Shown piece after piece: positions 1 to 10,792 of a stretch of DNA of 64,000 nucleotides (within the stretch, counting starts at the first letter, position 1; each line of letters begins with the position of its first letter). Origin of the DNA: Chlorocebus sabaeus (taxonomy: Eukaryota; Chordata; Mammalia; Primates; Cercopithecidae); assembly GCF_047675955.1 (NCBI RefSeq), contig NC_132911.1:70093133-70157132 (forward strand), read 5' to 3'. Position numbers and translations under genes: made by a program. Under the pieces are notes generated by a model. The model was not told the DNA's origin. It saw nothing but the letters and a program-made list of their open reading frames with translations, and made no database searches.

Positions 1-1706
1 ACTTAGGAATACACCTAATCAAGGAGGTGAAAGACCTCTACAAATAAAACTACAAAACACTGCTGAAAGCAATCAGACAACACACAAGAAAATGGAAACA
101 CATGCCATGCTTATGGATGGGTAGAATCAATATTGTGAAAATGACTACACTGCCAAAAGCAGTCTATAAATTCAATGTAATTCCCATCAAAATACAACCA
201 TCATTCTTCACAGAACTAGAAAAAACAATCTTAAAATTCATATGGAACCTAAAAAGAGCCCTCATAGCCAAAGCTAGACTAAGCAAAAAGAACAAATATG
301 GAGGTATCACATTACCCAACTTCAAACTATACTAGAAGTCTGTAGTCACCAAAACAGCATGGTACTAGTATAAAAATAGGCACATAGACCAATGGAATAG
401 AATAGAGAACACAGAAATAAAGCCAAATGCTTAAAGCCAACTGATCTTTGACAAAGCAAACAAAAACGTAAAGTGGGAAAAGGACACCCTATTCAACAAA
501 TGGTGCTGGAAAAATTGGCAAGCCACAGTAGAAAAGAATGAAACTGGATCCTCATCTCTCACCTTATGCAAAAATCAATTCAAGATGGATCAAGGACTTC
601 AATCTAAGACCTGAAACCATAAATATTCTAGAAGATACATTGGAAAAACCCTTCTACACATTGGTTTAGGCAAAGACTTCACGAGCAGGAACCCAAAAGC
701 AAATGCAGCAACAACAAAAAATAACTAGATGAGACTTAATTAAACTAACAAGATTCTGTGCAGCAAATAATAATAATAATCAGCAGAGAAACAGACAACC
801 CACAGAATGGGAGAAAATCTTCATAGTCTATACATCTGACAAAGGACTAATATCCAATATCTACAAAGAACTCAAACAAATCAGCAAGAAAAAAACAAAC
901 AATCCCATCAAAAAGTGGGCCAAGGACATGGATTGACAATTCTCAAAAGATGATATACAAATGGCCAACAAGCATATGGAAAAATGCTCAACACCACTAA
1001 TTATCAGGGAAATGCAGATCAAAACCACAATGTGATACCACCTTACTCCTGCAAGAATGGCCATAATCAAAACATAAAAAAAAAATAGATGTTGGCATAG
1101 ATGTGGTAAAAAGAGAACACTTTTACACTGTTAGTGGTAATGTAAACTAATACAACCACTATGGAAAACAGTGTGGAGATTCCTTAAATAACTAAAAGTA
1201 GATCTACAGTTTGATCCAGCAATACCAATACTAGGTATCTACTCAGAAGAAAATAAGCATTATAAGAAAAAGATAATTGCTCATGCATCACAGGCGTGTT
1301 TATAGCAGCACAATTCGCAATTGCAAAAATATGAAACCAGCCCAAATGCCCATCAGTCAACTAGTGGATAAAGAAAATGTAATACACACACACACACACA
1401 CACATCATGGAATGCCACTCAGCTGTAAAAAAGAATGAAATAATGGCATATGCAACAACCTAGATGGAACTGGAAACTATTATTCTAAGTAAAGTAACTC
1501 AGGAATGGAAAACAAAAATCGTATATTCTTACTCGTAAGTGGGAACTAAGCTATGAGGACTCAAAGGCATAAGCATGATACATTGGACTTTGGGGACTTC
1601 AAGGGAAACGGTGGGAGGGTGGTGAGGGATAAAAGACTACACGTTGGGTACGGTGTACACTACTTGAGTGATGGGTACACCAGAATCTCATAAATAAAAA
1701 AACTAA
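1..1706 (+). mobile_element. L1 LINE 3' part (L1PB/L1MA-grade), cut by the window edge
   Basis: The window opens inside L1 ORF2. The frame at 102-335 reads like the ORF2 C-terminal third, including GRINIVKMTTLPKAV and LPNFKLY. Typical ORF2 tail sequence continues to about 1545, followed by a 3' UTR with the 'gtacactacttgagtgatgg' motif of L1PB-type elements and an A-rich end near 1706. Stops and frameshifts break the frame, so it cannot encode a working protein. A CA run sits at 1383-1404. The start lies outside the window. Confidence 0.9.
1383..1404. repeat. (CA)n microsatellite inside L1
   Basis: About eleven CA dinucleotides in a row, replacing the short ACACAC found at this point of the L1 ORF2 tail. 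Confidence 0.9.
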
Positions 1707-1711
1707 AAATG

Positions 1712-2375
1712 AATGGTGCAGCCCATGTGCAAAACAGTATGGCAGTTCCTCAAAAAAACAAAAACAAAAACAAAAAACATATAGTTACAATATAATCACA
1801 ATATAATCTAGCAATTCTACTTTGGATGTTTACCCCCAAATAATTGAAAGCAGGGACCTGAACAGATACTTGTACACTCATGTTCATAGTAGCCTTATTC
1901 ACAATAGCCAAAAGATGGAAACATCCCAAATGTCCATCAACAGATGAATGGCTAAGCTAAATTAGAATATACATACAATGATATTATTCAGCTTTACAAA
2001 AAAACAAGGTTCTGATATATGCTACCACATGGATGAACCTTGAAAACATTATACTAAATTAAATAAGCCAAACACAAAGGAACAAATATTGTTTGATTCC
2101 ACTTATATGAGGAAACTAGAATAGGCAAATTCACAAATGCAAAAGTAGAATATTGATTAGCAGGGGTCGATGGGAATGGGGAATGGGGAATGGGGAGTTA
2201 GTGTTTAGTGGGTACAAAGTTTCAGTTTGAGGTAATTAATGAATATAAGAGTTCTGAAGATGAATTGCAGTCTGGTTGCACAACAATGTGAATATAATTA
2301 ATGACACCAAATTGCACACTTAAAATGGTTAAAATGAAAAATTTTAAGTTATGTATATTTGGATCAAAATGAAAA
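1712..2375 (+). mobile_element. Older L1 (L1MA/L1MB-like) 3' end
   Basis: A second L1 3' end directly follows the first. It shows the ORF2-tail wording seen in all L1s (cacaatagccaaaagatgg, atggatgaaccttgaaaac) and then a 3' UTR with tggttgcacaacaatgtgaa and cacttaaaatggttaaaatg, typical of mammalian-wide L1M elements. It ends in an A-rich stretch near 2375. It is non-coding and 5' truncated. Confidence 0.85.
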
Positions 2376-2645
2376 AAGAGAGAGAGGTCATTTTGTCCTC
2401 ACTGCCTTTTGTGCACATTTAAAGCAACTTCTTGGCTACTATAATCACCATTCTAGTTGAAAAGCAAAAGAAATTTTGTTTTTCCTTGTGATAGGCATGT
2501 TTTTGTTCTCATTCATTTTCGTTTTTCGTACCATTCCTGAGAGATCCTTGAATGCATGATTATCAAAACCTCTATATTAAGAATGATTCTTACTAGAATT
2601 TTCTGTGGCAGAAATATGCCCCTTATTTTGGGGTCAAGAAATGTA

Positions 2646-2940
2646 GGCTAGGTGCGGTGGCTCTTGCCTATAATCTCAGCACTTTGGGCGGCCGAGGCAG
2701 GTAGATCACCCGAGGTCAGGAGTTCAAGACCAGCCTGACCAATATGGTGAAACCCCATCTCTACTAAAAATACAAAATTAGCTGAGCACGATGGCGCGTA
2801 CCTGTAATCCCAGTTACTTGGGAGGCTGAGGCAGGAGAATTGTATGAACCCGGAAGGCGGAGGTGCAGTGAGCTGAGATTACACCACTGCACTCCAGCCT
2901 GGGCGACAGAGTGAGATTCCATCTCAAAAAAAAAAAAAAA
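2646..2940 (+). mobile_element. Alu SINE
   Basis: Full dimeric Alu with left arm, A-rich middle, right arm and a 15-A tail at 2926-2940. Divergence is moderate, fitting AluS age. No convincing target duplication was seen. Confidence 0.93.
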
Positions 2941-3069
2941 GGAAAATCAAACATTAACAAGTCCTAGACTTTACATCTTTCTAGGAAGCATGGAGATACA
3001 TCCTAATATTGGCTAACTCTCATTCTGACATGGATAGCAGGTTGACAACATTAATAAACCAGCCAGATC

Positions 3070-3261
3070 ATCGCTTGAAGTGTGGTCTATGGACCAGTGG
3101 TGACAGCACTCCTGGATCAGCTTATTAGAAATGCGTAATCTTAGGCACAATCTCAGACCTACTGAATTGGAATCTGCATTTTACCAAAACCCCAGGTGTT
3201 TCCTATGCACATTGAAGTTTGTGATGCACACTGAAGTTTCCTATGCACACTGAAGTACTGA
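3070..3261 (+). mobile_element. MER5A-like hAT MITE with a 19-bp tandem repeat at its end
   Basis: Matches recalled MER5A wording: aagtgtggtc, ttagaaatgc, agacctactgaat. The distal end contains three 19-bp units beginning atgcacaytgaagt at 3205, 3224 and 3243, a local expansion not expected in the family. Non-autonomous and non-coding. Confidence 0.75.
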
Positions 3262-3288
3262 TCTACACTACTTTTAAATGCAACACAA

Positions 3289-3586
3289 TTTTTTTTTTTT
3301 TTTTTGTGAGATGGAGTCTTGTTCTGTTGCGGAGGCTGGAGTGCAGTGGCGGCGATCTCGGGTCACTGCAATCTTCGCCTCGCGGGTTCAAGCAATTCTC
3401 CTGCCTCAGCCTCCTGAGTAACTGGACTACAGGCATGTGCCACCACGTCCTACTAATTTTTTGTATTTTTAGTAGAGACGGGGTTTCACTGTGTTAGCCA
3501 GGATGGTCTCGATCTCCTGACTTCGTGATCCGCCCACCTTGGCCTCTCAAAGTGCTGGGATTACAGTGTGAGCAACAGCACCTGGC
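3289..3586 (-). mobile_element. Alu SINE
   Basis: Reverse-oriented full Alu: T-run at 3289-3305, then the complement of both arms, ending at the family 5' start near 3586. A T/C-rich spacer (3587-3640) separates it from the next Alu-related monomer. Confidence 0.93.
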
Positions 3587-3640
3587 TTTCTTTCTTTTCT
3601 TCTTTTTTTTTTTTTTTTAATTTTTTTTTTTTACCTTTTT

Positions 3641-3807
3641 TTGTTTGTTTGTTTGTTTTTGAGATGGGGTCTCACTCTGTCACCCAGGCTAGAGTTCAAT
3701 AGCACCATCATGGCTCACTGTAACCTCAACCTCCTGGGCTCAAGCCATCCTCCCACCTTCGCCTCCCAAAGTGCCTGGACTACAGGCATGAGCTATCATG
3801 TCCAGCT
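3641..3807 (-). mobile_element. Free Alu monomer (FLAM/FRAM-like)
   Basis: Only one Alu arm is present, about 150 bp, preceded by a (GTTT)n/T-rich tail. There is no middle A-stretch and no second arm. This points to a fossil monomer that predates the dimeric Alu rather than a truncated Alu, though truncation is possible. Confidence 0.75.
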
Positions 3808-3849
3808 AGAAGTTTCTTTCTCCTTGAAGAAAGAGTTAAAAGTAGAGAA

Positions 3850-4040
3850 CAAACATTTGCTGAAGATCTATTGTACAATAGATACTGACATATAAACCAA
3901 TGTTATCTCATTTAATTCTTAAAATAATAATAGAGGTATAGATTATTGATTCCATTTAACAGATGAAGAAACTGAGGCTTAATCATTCCATTGCTACCCA
4001 GCTAGGAAGTGCCAGGACTGGCATTTGACTCTGGGTGTTT
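3850..4040 (-). mobile_element. MIR SINE
   Basis: Contains the complement of the MIR core: ttatctcatttaattctt, cagatgaagaaactgaggc, then cagctaggaagtgccaggac. Old and diverged, fitting a mammal-wide SINE. Confidence 0.8.
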
Positions 4041-4179
4041 TTAAATTAGAAGTTTCTTTCCATTACACCAAGATACCTTTTAAGCATATGAAAGAAGACA
4101 TTCTAAAATCGTTTGGAATAAAAAATTACTTAAGAATTTCACTAAGAAAAACATGGTATGACTCAGAACCATAAAGCTA

Positions 4180-4365
4180 TCAACACCGAGCATTTATTTT
4201 ATCTTGCAACGTGCTTTTCTTTGTTAATCTCCACAATAACCAGGTGAGGAAAAAGTTATCTTCATTCTGCAAATAAAATGCCCTGAAGCTCAGAGTGGCT
4301 AAAGGTTTGCCCACAGTCATAGAGCAGTGAGTCAGAATTGGAATTAAGGGGAAAAGGCTTAACTG
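4180..4365 (-). mobile_element. MIR SINE, second copy
   Basis: The same core order as the neighbouring MIR, more degraded: aatctccacaataaccaggt, gaagctcagagtggctaaag, cacagtcatagagcagtgag. It lies about 140 bp downstream in the same orientation, so a shared ancient insertion or local duplication is possible. Confidence 0.65.
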
Positions 4366-4580
4366 TTAACCACTAATACATGGACAGTCTACTCTCCGAA
4401 GCCATTTAGATACTTAGAAAGTCAAGGTAACTCTTTTGCAGATGTTAGCCGTTGTAGTTTGGAGGCAGCTGGATTAATATTTGGGGCATTCTACTTTCTT
4501 TAATGTGTCTAAATGAAAACATGTGGATCCTACCCACTGTATTATGTCTGGCTTTGCCTGACATTATTGACCAATACTTA

Positions 4581-4892
4581 TTTTTGTTATTATTATTTTA
4601 GAGACAGTGTTTCACTCTGTTGCCCAGGCTGGTGCAGTGGTGCAAACACAGCTCATTGTAGCCTTGAACTCCTGGGCTCAAGTGATCCTCCTGCCTTACC
4701 CTCCTATGTAGCTGGTACTACAGGTGGCAGGTAGTGCCACCATGCCTGGCTGTTTGTTTGTTTATTTGTTTTTTGTATAGATGGAGTCTCATGATGTTGC
4801 CCAGACTGGTCTAAAACCAGTGGCCTCAAGTGATCCTCCAGTGTAGGCCTTCCAAAGAGCTGAGATTACAGGTGTGAGCCACTGTCCTGGCC
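4581..4892 (-). mobile_element. Alu SINE (AluJ-like)
   Basis: Full-length reverse Alu with many changes and the older wording cttgaactcctgggctcaag in both arms, typical of AluJ. An internal GTTT-rich stretch replaces the usual middle T-run. Confidence 0.88.
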
Positions 4893-5456
4893 CTCCAATG
4901 CTTATGAATGTGTGAGGTTCTGTGGTCAAATCCTTAGAAGGTTGTGGTCTGCGAGACTGAACGTGACGTGGCCCTGAGTCTCCTGGCCCATTCTCTCGCC
5001 TTGTATGTGACTTGTCTTGTGGCTCTGGATGCCCAGTCATCCTGCCGTGCTGTCATCATTTCCTAGAGTAGGCTGTGCCCCTTCCCCACTCAGCTGCTTT
5101 GCACAGGCTGTTTCCTTGGACACTAAGGCTCATTCTCCTCTTTGTTGTTTAAAGCTTATTCATTCCTTCTCAGGTCTCAACCTGCATCTCACTTCCTCAG
5201 GGAAGCTTTCCCTAACCCTCTTGTTTAGTTCAGACTCCCCTGTTGGCCACTCTCATAATCCCCTGTATTTCTCTATTACGGCACCTATCACAAGTATAAT
5301 TTATTAATTATTTCTTTAATAATTTCTTTAAGGTATAGCTTCTCCCACTAAACCGTAAGTTCTAAGAAGGCAAGAATCATATTTTATTTTATGTTACTGT
5401 CTCCTAGCAAACATATCTGGCACATAATCAATGTCTAATAAATATCTGTTGAATAA
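4893..5456 (+). mobile_element. L2 LINE 3' end
   Basis: Reads like the L2 3' end: gctgctttgcacaggctgtt, ctcaggtctcaacctgcatc, cccctgtatttctctatta, and the terminal aataaatatctgttgaataa. The first 170 bp are more diverged. The next Alu inserted in its terminal repeat, so the end motif tgttgaataa is duplicated on the far side at 5962-5971. Confidence 0.8.
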
Positions 5457-5747
5457 GGCCAGGTGCAGTGGCTCATGCCTGTAATCCCAGCACTCATGGG
5501 AGGCCAAGGCAGGAGGATTGCTTGATCCCAAAAGTTCCAGAGCAGCCTGAGCAACATAGTGAGACCCCTTCTTTACAAAAAAAATGAAAAAATTAGCGAA
5601 GTGTGGTGGCACATGCTTGTTGTCCCAGCTTGTTGGGAGACTAACGTGGGAGAATCACTTGAGCCCAGCTGTTAGAGGTTACAGTGAACTGTGACTGCAC
5701 CACTGTACTCTAGTCTGGTAGTCTGATAGAGTGAGGCCCTGTCTTTA
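5457..5747 (+). mobile_element. Alu SINE (AluJ-like) inserted into the L2 tail
   Basis: Diverged full-length Alu. It is flanked by the direct repeat tgttgaataa at 5447-5456 and, after the AT-rich tract, at 5962-5971. These are target-site duplications, so everything between them belongs to this insertion, including the expanded tail. Confidence 0.9.
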
Positions 5748-5961
5748 AAAATATATGTATAAATAAATATATGTATATGTGTACATATATGTATATAATA
5801 TATATATAGATAATACACACATATATTACACACATATTATATATACACATACTATTTATACATATAAAATATGCATATAATATACATATTATATACACAT
5901 ATATGGTATATATATGATGTATATATGCATGTATATGTACATATATACAATTATATATATT
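5748..5961. repeat. AT/CA-rich microsatellite grown from an Alu tail
   Basis: A 214-bp tract of TATG, TACA, TATA and CACA units continues directly from the Alu 3' end and stops at the right-hand target duplication. It therefore arose from the poly-A tail. Frames read through it are low-complexity artefacts. Confidence 0.92.
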
Positions 5962-5971
5962 TGTTGAATAA

Positions 5972-7214
5972 ACCAATGCATTTAATGTTTGTAAAATATT
6001 TTTGTGAACTAGAAAGTTTTATACAAATGACATTGCCATTATCATTATTTGTACTCTGATTACTTGAAGTTTATTTTGTATGTTAATGATGTCGATGATA
6101 AATGATGAATTTGTATGTGTTAAACGAATTGTAATAACTTTTTATTATAATAGCTGAGCCTAACTTTGGCCTGCGTTGTAGCTTTAGGTGACATGTTTGG
6201 GAAGGGCCTGAGTTAACTGGGCTCAGGCAGGATGATTTTCATTTGATCAACTGGATCCGGACAGGAATCTGAGCTGGGTGAGAAGTCTCTGAATTTTTTA
6301 CCTGACCTTTTTCCCATAAGGTGGATGAGTTAATCCTAAGAGATTCAGTCAAACCAGAAGAGTTTTGGCAATCTTTCTGGTTCTACTTGTTCCCAGGAGA
6401 AAGTATGTGTTTGCAGACAAATGTGTTTGCTTTATTTTTGGTCAGGAAACAGACCAAGTTACGCAAGGTGCTTCCAATTTCTGCCAGAGTTGCCAAAACA
6501 TGAAAATAAATTTAGTGTCGAAATTTATAAAATAGTTTTATAAATGCCTTGAACCCTAGTATCTGCTACTCTTCTGCTTTTTAAGAGATTTATGTTGTTT
6601 TTATTCCTAATCTCCTGTTTTACAGCATATTAAGCAGACTCTAATCCTTTTGGGCAGTAGGCATGATTTACATTTAAAAAAAATATTACATGCCTTTTGC
6701 CTGAGCTATCAGCAATTCAAGAAGTAATCACATTTAAAAGGAGCATCTGGCAAAAACAAAGTTATTATCCTCACTACAGTAATGGATTTCATACACTATG
6801 GCATTTGGGTTAGAGAAATATATTGTACATTAAGCTTTCTTTAGTGTTTCTCAAATTAAAATCATATATAACTCACTTTTTGACTAAAATGAGGCTATCT
6901 TAACTACAGAATCTCTAAGGACTAGCCACTTTTTAAAAGTTCATGGTATACATTCAATAATGTGAGGGAAAGCACTTGGTAAACATGTTAAGGTACTTAA
7001 TAAAGAGTCTCTCCAAGAGTAATTACTGTGGTTATGTTATTTTTTAAAATTGATGCATAATAGATGTACATAGTCTCAGAGGGTCATAAGTTTTCTTACT
7101 CCAATTTCATAGAAATCATTTTAGCTATTAAGTGTATTGAATCTTGAATCTGGGCATATTGAGTGTCTTAAATAGGTGTGTATATTCTAAATCCACATTA
7201 TGAGTTTAGGCAAA
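5972..7214. other. Single-copy AT-rich sequence
   Basis: No clear repeat is seen over this 1.2-kb stretch, apart from a possible short MIR tail near 6955-7005. A candidate exon lies at 6321-6402 and is listed separately. Confidence 0.5.
6321..6402 (+). other. Candidate internal exon or cryptic exon, unidentified
   Basis: A pyrimidine-rich tract ends in cccataag at 6320, a plausible acceptor. A GTATGT donor follows at 6403. The 82 bases between are open in one frame, beginning VDELILRDSVKPEEFW, and the frame stays open to 6503. The sequence is not a repeat I recognise, and the peptide looks protein-like rather than random. Against it: a single isolated exon, no neighbours in phase and an adenine at the last exon base. 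I cannot assign a family. Confidence 0.2.
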
Positions 7215-7245
7215 TAGGGTTAGGATTAGGGTTTGGGTTAGGGTT
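7215..7245 (+). repeat. Short interstitial telomere-like tract
   Basis: Thirty-one bases made of TTAGGG and near variants, with four GGG runs at 7217, 7229, 7235 and 7241. The runs could form a G-quadruplex on the + strand. The flanks are ordinary AT-rich sequence. Short tracts of this kind are known within human chromosomes. Confidence 0.85.
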
Positions 7246-7349
7246 CAACTGCTGAACTGCTGTGTTTGTGTTTGATCAACTGCTGTAGGGCCGCTGCATT
7301 ACCCAGACAAAGCCAGAGTCTGTCATTAGCTTGGATGGAGACTATGGTT

Positions 7350-7483
7350 GTTTGTTCACTTATCCAATGAGTATTCATTGAGCATATACTATGTTCAAGC
7401 CACTATCCTAGGCTTTTGGGATGTTGGGTACAGGGATGTACAAGACAGACCCTGTCCCTCAGGAACTTACATTCTAGCAAAAT
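7350..7483 (-). mobile_element. L2 LINE fragment
   Basis: Complement of the L2 3' end: attcattgagcatatactat, gccactatcctaggc, ctcaggaacttacattctag. Confidence 0.75.
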
Positions 7484-7489
7484 AGTGAT

Positions 7490-7665
7490 GATATTAGTAG
7501 TAATAGTAATAGATAAACATTCATTGAGAGCTTATTATATCCTAGGTACTGTGTTAATAAACCTTATGCAGATTATCTCATACAATTCTCACAACCCTAT
7601 GAGTAGGAACCATTATTATTTTGACTCTCATTTTAAGATGAGAAGAGGGGTTAGGTAACTTATGG
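7490..7665 (-). mobile_element. MIR SINE
   Basis: MIR core in reverse: gcagattatctcatacaatt, ctcacaaccctatgagtagg, attttaagatgagaagaggg, gttaggtaactta. Preceded by a short (TAG/TAA)n stretch. Confidence 0.8.
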
Positions 7666-7954
7666 AAAGTCGAGTCTGAAGGTTTTTTTTTTTTAGCTAT
7701 AAACCAGAGGGATGTTCAAAGGCATAACAGCAGATATGAAAAGAATATCCACCAATGGAAAAGGACCACAATCACAGCCCTGTAGCAGGGTCCAGGCGAC
7801 TAATAAATTATCTTAAATTCCTGAATTCCAGGCAGGTCCCAGTGTTTGGGGGGGATCAGATAGTCTGAGAAATTAGCCTGCAGGCTGAATATCAGGTTTA
7901 AATATAAAACAAGATGTTTGCAAGAACTTGGTAAATAAAATATTAAGCTGAGAA

Positions 7955-8072
7955 TTCAATTCAGCAGATAATTTACTCTGTGCCAGACACCATGTAAGAC
8001 TCTCAGGGTAGAGAACAGAAATAAGGAAGACATGAACTCTTATCTCTCAAGTAGTTCAGAATTGGGAGAGAC
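7955..8072 (-). mobile_element. L2-like fragment
   Basis: The order ctctgtgccagacaccatg, gggtagagaacagaaataag, ctcaagtagttcag resembles the complement of the L2 terminus. Diverged, so moderate confidence. Confidence 0.5.
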
Positions 8073-9329
8073 CCAAGTTTAGTTTTGGTTCCTGTTTGAG
8101 GAGCTTGGTGACCCTCAGAGAGTCACTAGCTTCCTGGAGCTTCTTGGAAAACACTAATTTTCTAAGCTGTGGAACTCAGGGAGGGAGCAGGGCAATTAAT
8201 TTTTAAGGGACCTCAAATCATTAGTGACCGCTTCTAAAAGATGTGCAACTTCCTTCACATCCATGTTGTATTCCATTTAGCTAACCCTGTTTTCTTTTTG
8301 GTGATATTGTATTAGTCTGAAATTTGAAACTCTACAAGGCAGTAAAATTGATTTTAACTGTTAAATAATTTAGTATAAGTAAGCCCTGTACATAAACATG
8401 CAATTATGTGAATTGCTGTTATTGATGTTGAAATATAACTGTTTACCCAATGAAGGTTAAAGATGTTCCCTAAAGTCTTTTAAATTCATGCCGATATTTG
8501 TATCGTTCGAGATGCCATAGTTATGTTCAAATGAATTATTAGTGCTTCAGGGAACATATGGCTATAGAAAATAATAATGTTGCTATAATTATTTTGTGTT
8601 TATTTAATGACATGATGATTTATGCAATGCTAATGTTCAGGTACAACGGATTGTTAATGATGTGAGTGTTTAAAACAGTAAACTATATTATAAAAAGAAT
8701 CTTCTGTGATGGGGAAATTTTATTTTTTGTTACATTATGCTAAAGCACTATTTTTTCACATGTTGGATATAAATATCATGTACTGCTTTGATACCTAATT
8801 CATATGTAAGTCTGTTGAGATATGACTTTCAAAGGTTCATGCTTAGTGGGCACTTAGAACGTACACACTCTGGTCTTTATCCATCTTCATAGATAATACT
8901 TACTTCTAAATATTCTCAGCAACTGGCACACTGGTAAGTGGAGCAACAGTTAAGTAGAGAGATGGGTAAACAGAAGGGAAAGACTGACGTGAACATCTCA
9001 TCTTTCAACCAGTTTCTTAACTACCTATAGCACTGAGAGAGCATGTAATTCCACACACTTGGGTTTGTGTTTTTTTGTTGTTTGTTTGTTTTGTTTTTTG
9101 TTTTTTCTAAGGCCTGAGTGAACTCTATTCAATGAAACCTTCCATGAAACAACTATAGCTGCTAAAACTACTGAACAAGACTGCTTTGTCCAAATCACCA
9201 AGGCACAGTTCTCTGGGAATTGGGCATTGCATCTTCAGAATAAAGAGGCCAAAGAAGTCCTCATTTAGTTCTGCATTAATATACTCATGGAAAAGGACAT
9301 TAGGTTTTGCTTGTCATGGGAAAAGCACA
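8073..9329. other. Single-copy AT-rich sequence
   Basis: No gene-like frame and no clear repeat, apart from a (GTTT)n low-complexity stretch at about 9069-9105. Confidence 0.6.
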
Positions 9330-9428
9330 CAGTTTGGCAGAGTTAGAAAGTGTCTGGAATCCAAAGTCAGGTGGACCTGGGTTCAAATCATAGCTCGATA
9401 ACTATTAGCTGTGATTATGGTCAAGATA
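9330..9428 (+). mobile_element. MIR SINE fragment
   Basis: Forward MIR head: gtctggaatccaaagtcagg, gacctgggttcaaatcat, attagctgtgattatggtca. It stops at the MaLR provirus, which inserted into or just beside it. Confidence 0.7.
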
Positions 9429-9433
9429 CTTAT

Positions 9434-9810
9434 TGATATTGTTTGGCTCTGTGTCCCCACTCAAACCTCATCTAAAATTGCAATTGCCATAATCTGCAGT
9501 GTCAAGGGAGGGACCTGGTGGGAGGTGACTAGATCATGGGGACAGCTTCCCCCAGGCTGTTCTCATGATAGTGAGTGAGTTATCATGAGATCTGATGGTT
9601 TTGTAAGTGTCTGACATTTCCTCCTTAACACTCGCTCTCTCTTGCCTGCTGCCATGTAAGATGTGCCTGCTTTCCTTTCATCTTCCACCATGACTGTAAG
9701 TTTCCTGCGGCCTCCTCAGCCATGCAGAATTGTGAGTCAAACCTCTTTCCTTTATAAATTACCCAGTCTCAGGGAAGTTCTTTATAGCAGTGTGAAAATG
9801 GACTAATACA
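9434..9810 (+). mobile_element. 5' LTR of the MaLR provirus
   Basis: 377 bp from TGATAT to AATACA. The U3 spacing and the tcttgcctgctgccatgtaa motif favour MSTA/MSTB over THE1. A TATA-like ctttataaattacc lies near its 3' end, as in the family. Confidence 0.88.
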
Positions 9811-9886
9811 GGAAATTGGTACCAGGAGTTTGGGGGCACTGGTATAAAGATACTTGAAAATGTGGAAGTGACTTTGGAACTGGGTA

Positions 9887-10399
9887 ATGGGTAGAGGTTG
9901 GAACAGTTTGGAGGGCTCAGAAGAAGACAGGAAGATGTGGGAAAGTTTGGAACTTCCTAGTGACTTGTTGAATGGTTTTGACCAAAATCTTGATAGTGAT
10001 ATGGAGAATGAAGTCCAGGCTGAGGTAGTCTCAGATGGAGATGAAGAACTTATTGGCAAATGCGGTAAAGGTCACACTTGCTATGCTTTAATAGAGAGAC
10101 TGGCGGCATTTTGCTCCACCCCTAGAGATCTTTGGGACTTTGAACTTGAGAGAGATGATTTAGGTTATCTGGTGGAAGAAATTTCTAAGCAGCAAAGCAT
10201 TCAAGAGGTGACAGAACATAAAAGTTTGAAAAATTTACAGCCTGACCATGTGGTAGAAAAGAAAAATCCATTTTCTGGGGAGAAATTCAAGCCAGCTGCA
10301 GAAATTTGCATAAGGAATGAAGAATTGAATGTTAATCTCCAAGACAATGGGGAAAATGTCTGCAGGGCATGTCAGAGTCCTTCATGGCAGCCTGTCTGA
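9887..10399 (+). pseudogene. Open frame in the MaLR internal region, not a known gene
   Basis: A 170-codon frame crosses the left part of the internal region and ends where the nested LTR begins. It is rich in Glu and Asp. The related THE1 copy at 45.3-46.0 kb is homologous over this stretch but carries a stop after about 105 codons (45631). I recognise no gag, protease or polymerase motif. MaLR internal regions are generally non-coding, so chance openness of an acidic A-rich segment is the likelier explanation. Confidence 0.4.
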
Positions 10400-10792
10400 T
10401 ATACTTTGGCTGTGTCTCCACCCAAAACCTCATCTTGAATTGTAATCTGAATTATAATCGCCACATGTTGGGGGAGGGACCTCCTGGGAGATGATTAAAT
10501 CATGGGGGTGGTTCCCCCATGCTGTTCTCGTGATAGTGAGTGAATTCTCATGAGATCTGATGGTTTTATAAGAGGCTTTTCCACCCTTCACTCTGCACTT
10601 CTCTCTCCTGCCACCATGTGAAGGACATGTTTGCTTCCCCTGCCACCATGATTGTAAGCTTCCTGAGGCCTCCCCAGCCATCTGGAACTGTGAGTCAATT
10701 AAACCTCTTTCCTTTATAAATTACCCAGTTTCAGGCAGTTCTTTATAGTAGCAAAAAAAAAAAAAAAAAAAAAAAACAAAAAGACTAATACA
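10397..10792 (+). mobile_element. Solo THE1-type LTR nested in the provirus
   Basis: A complete MaLR LTR from TGATAT to AATACA interrupts the internal sequence. Compared with the THE1 copy near 46,020, the host sequence resumes at cccatcacaggcccagagg. THE1 wording (tgtgaaggacatgtttgctt) suggests it is younger than its MST-like host. An unusual 24-A run at 10753-10776 replaces the GTGAAAATG seen in the other copies. Confidence 0.9.

Noticed and set aside
5710..6059. Tyr/Ile-rich frames on both strands
   Set aside because: They read through the AT/CA microsatellite grown from an Alu tail.
9769..10059. Minus-strand frame over the MaLR LTR/internal junction, as also at 45301-45750
   Set aside because: Antisense shadow of the same acidic A-rich stretch; present in both MaLR copies for composition reasons.
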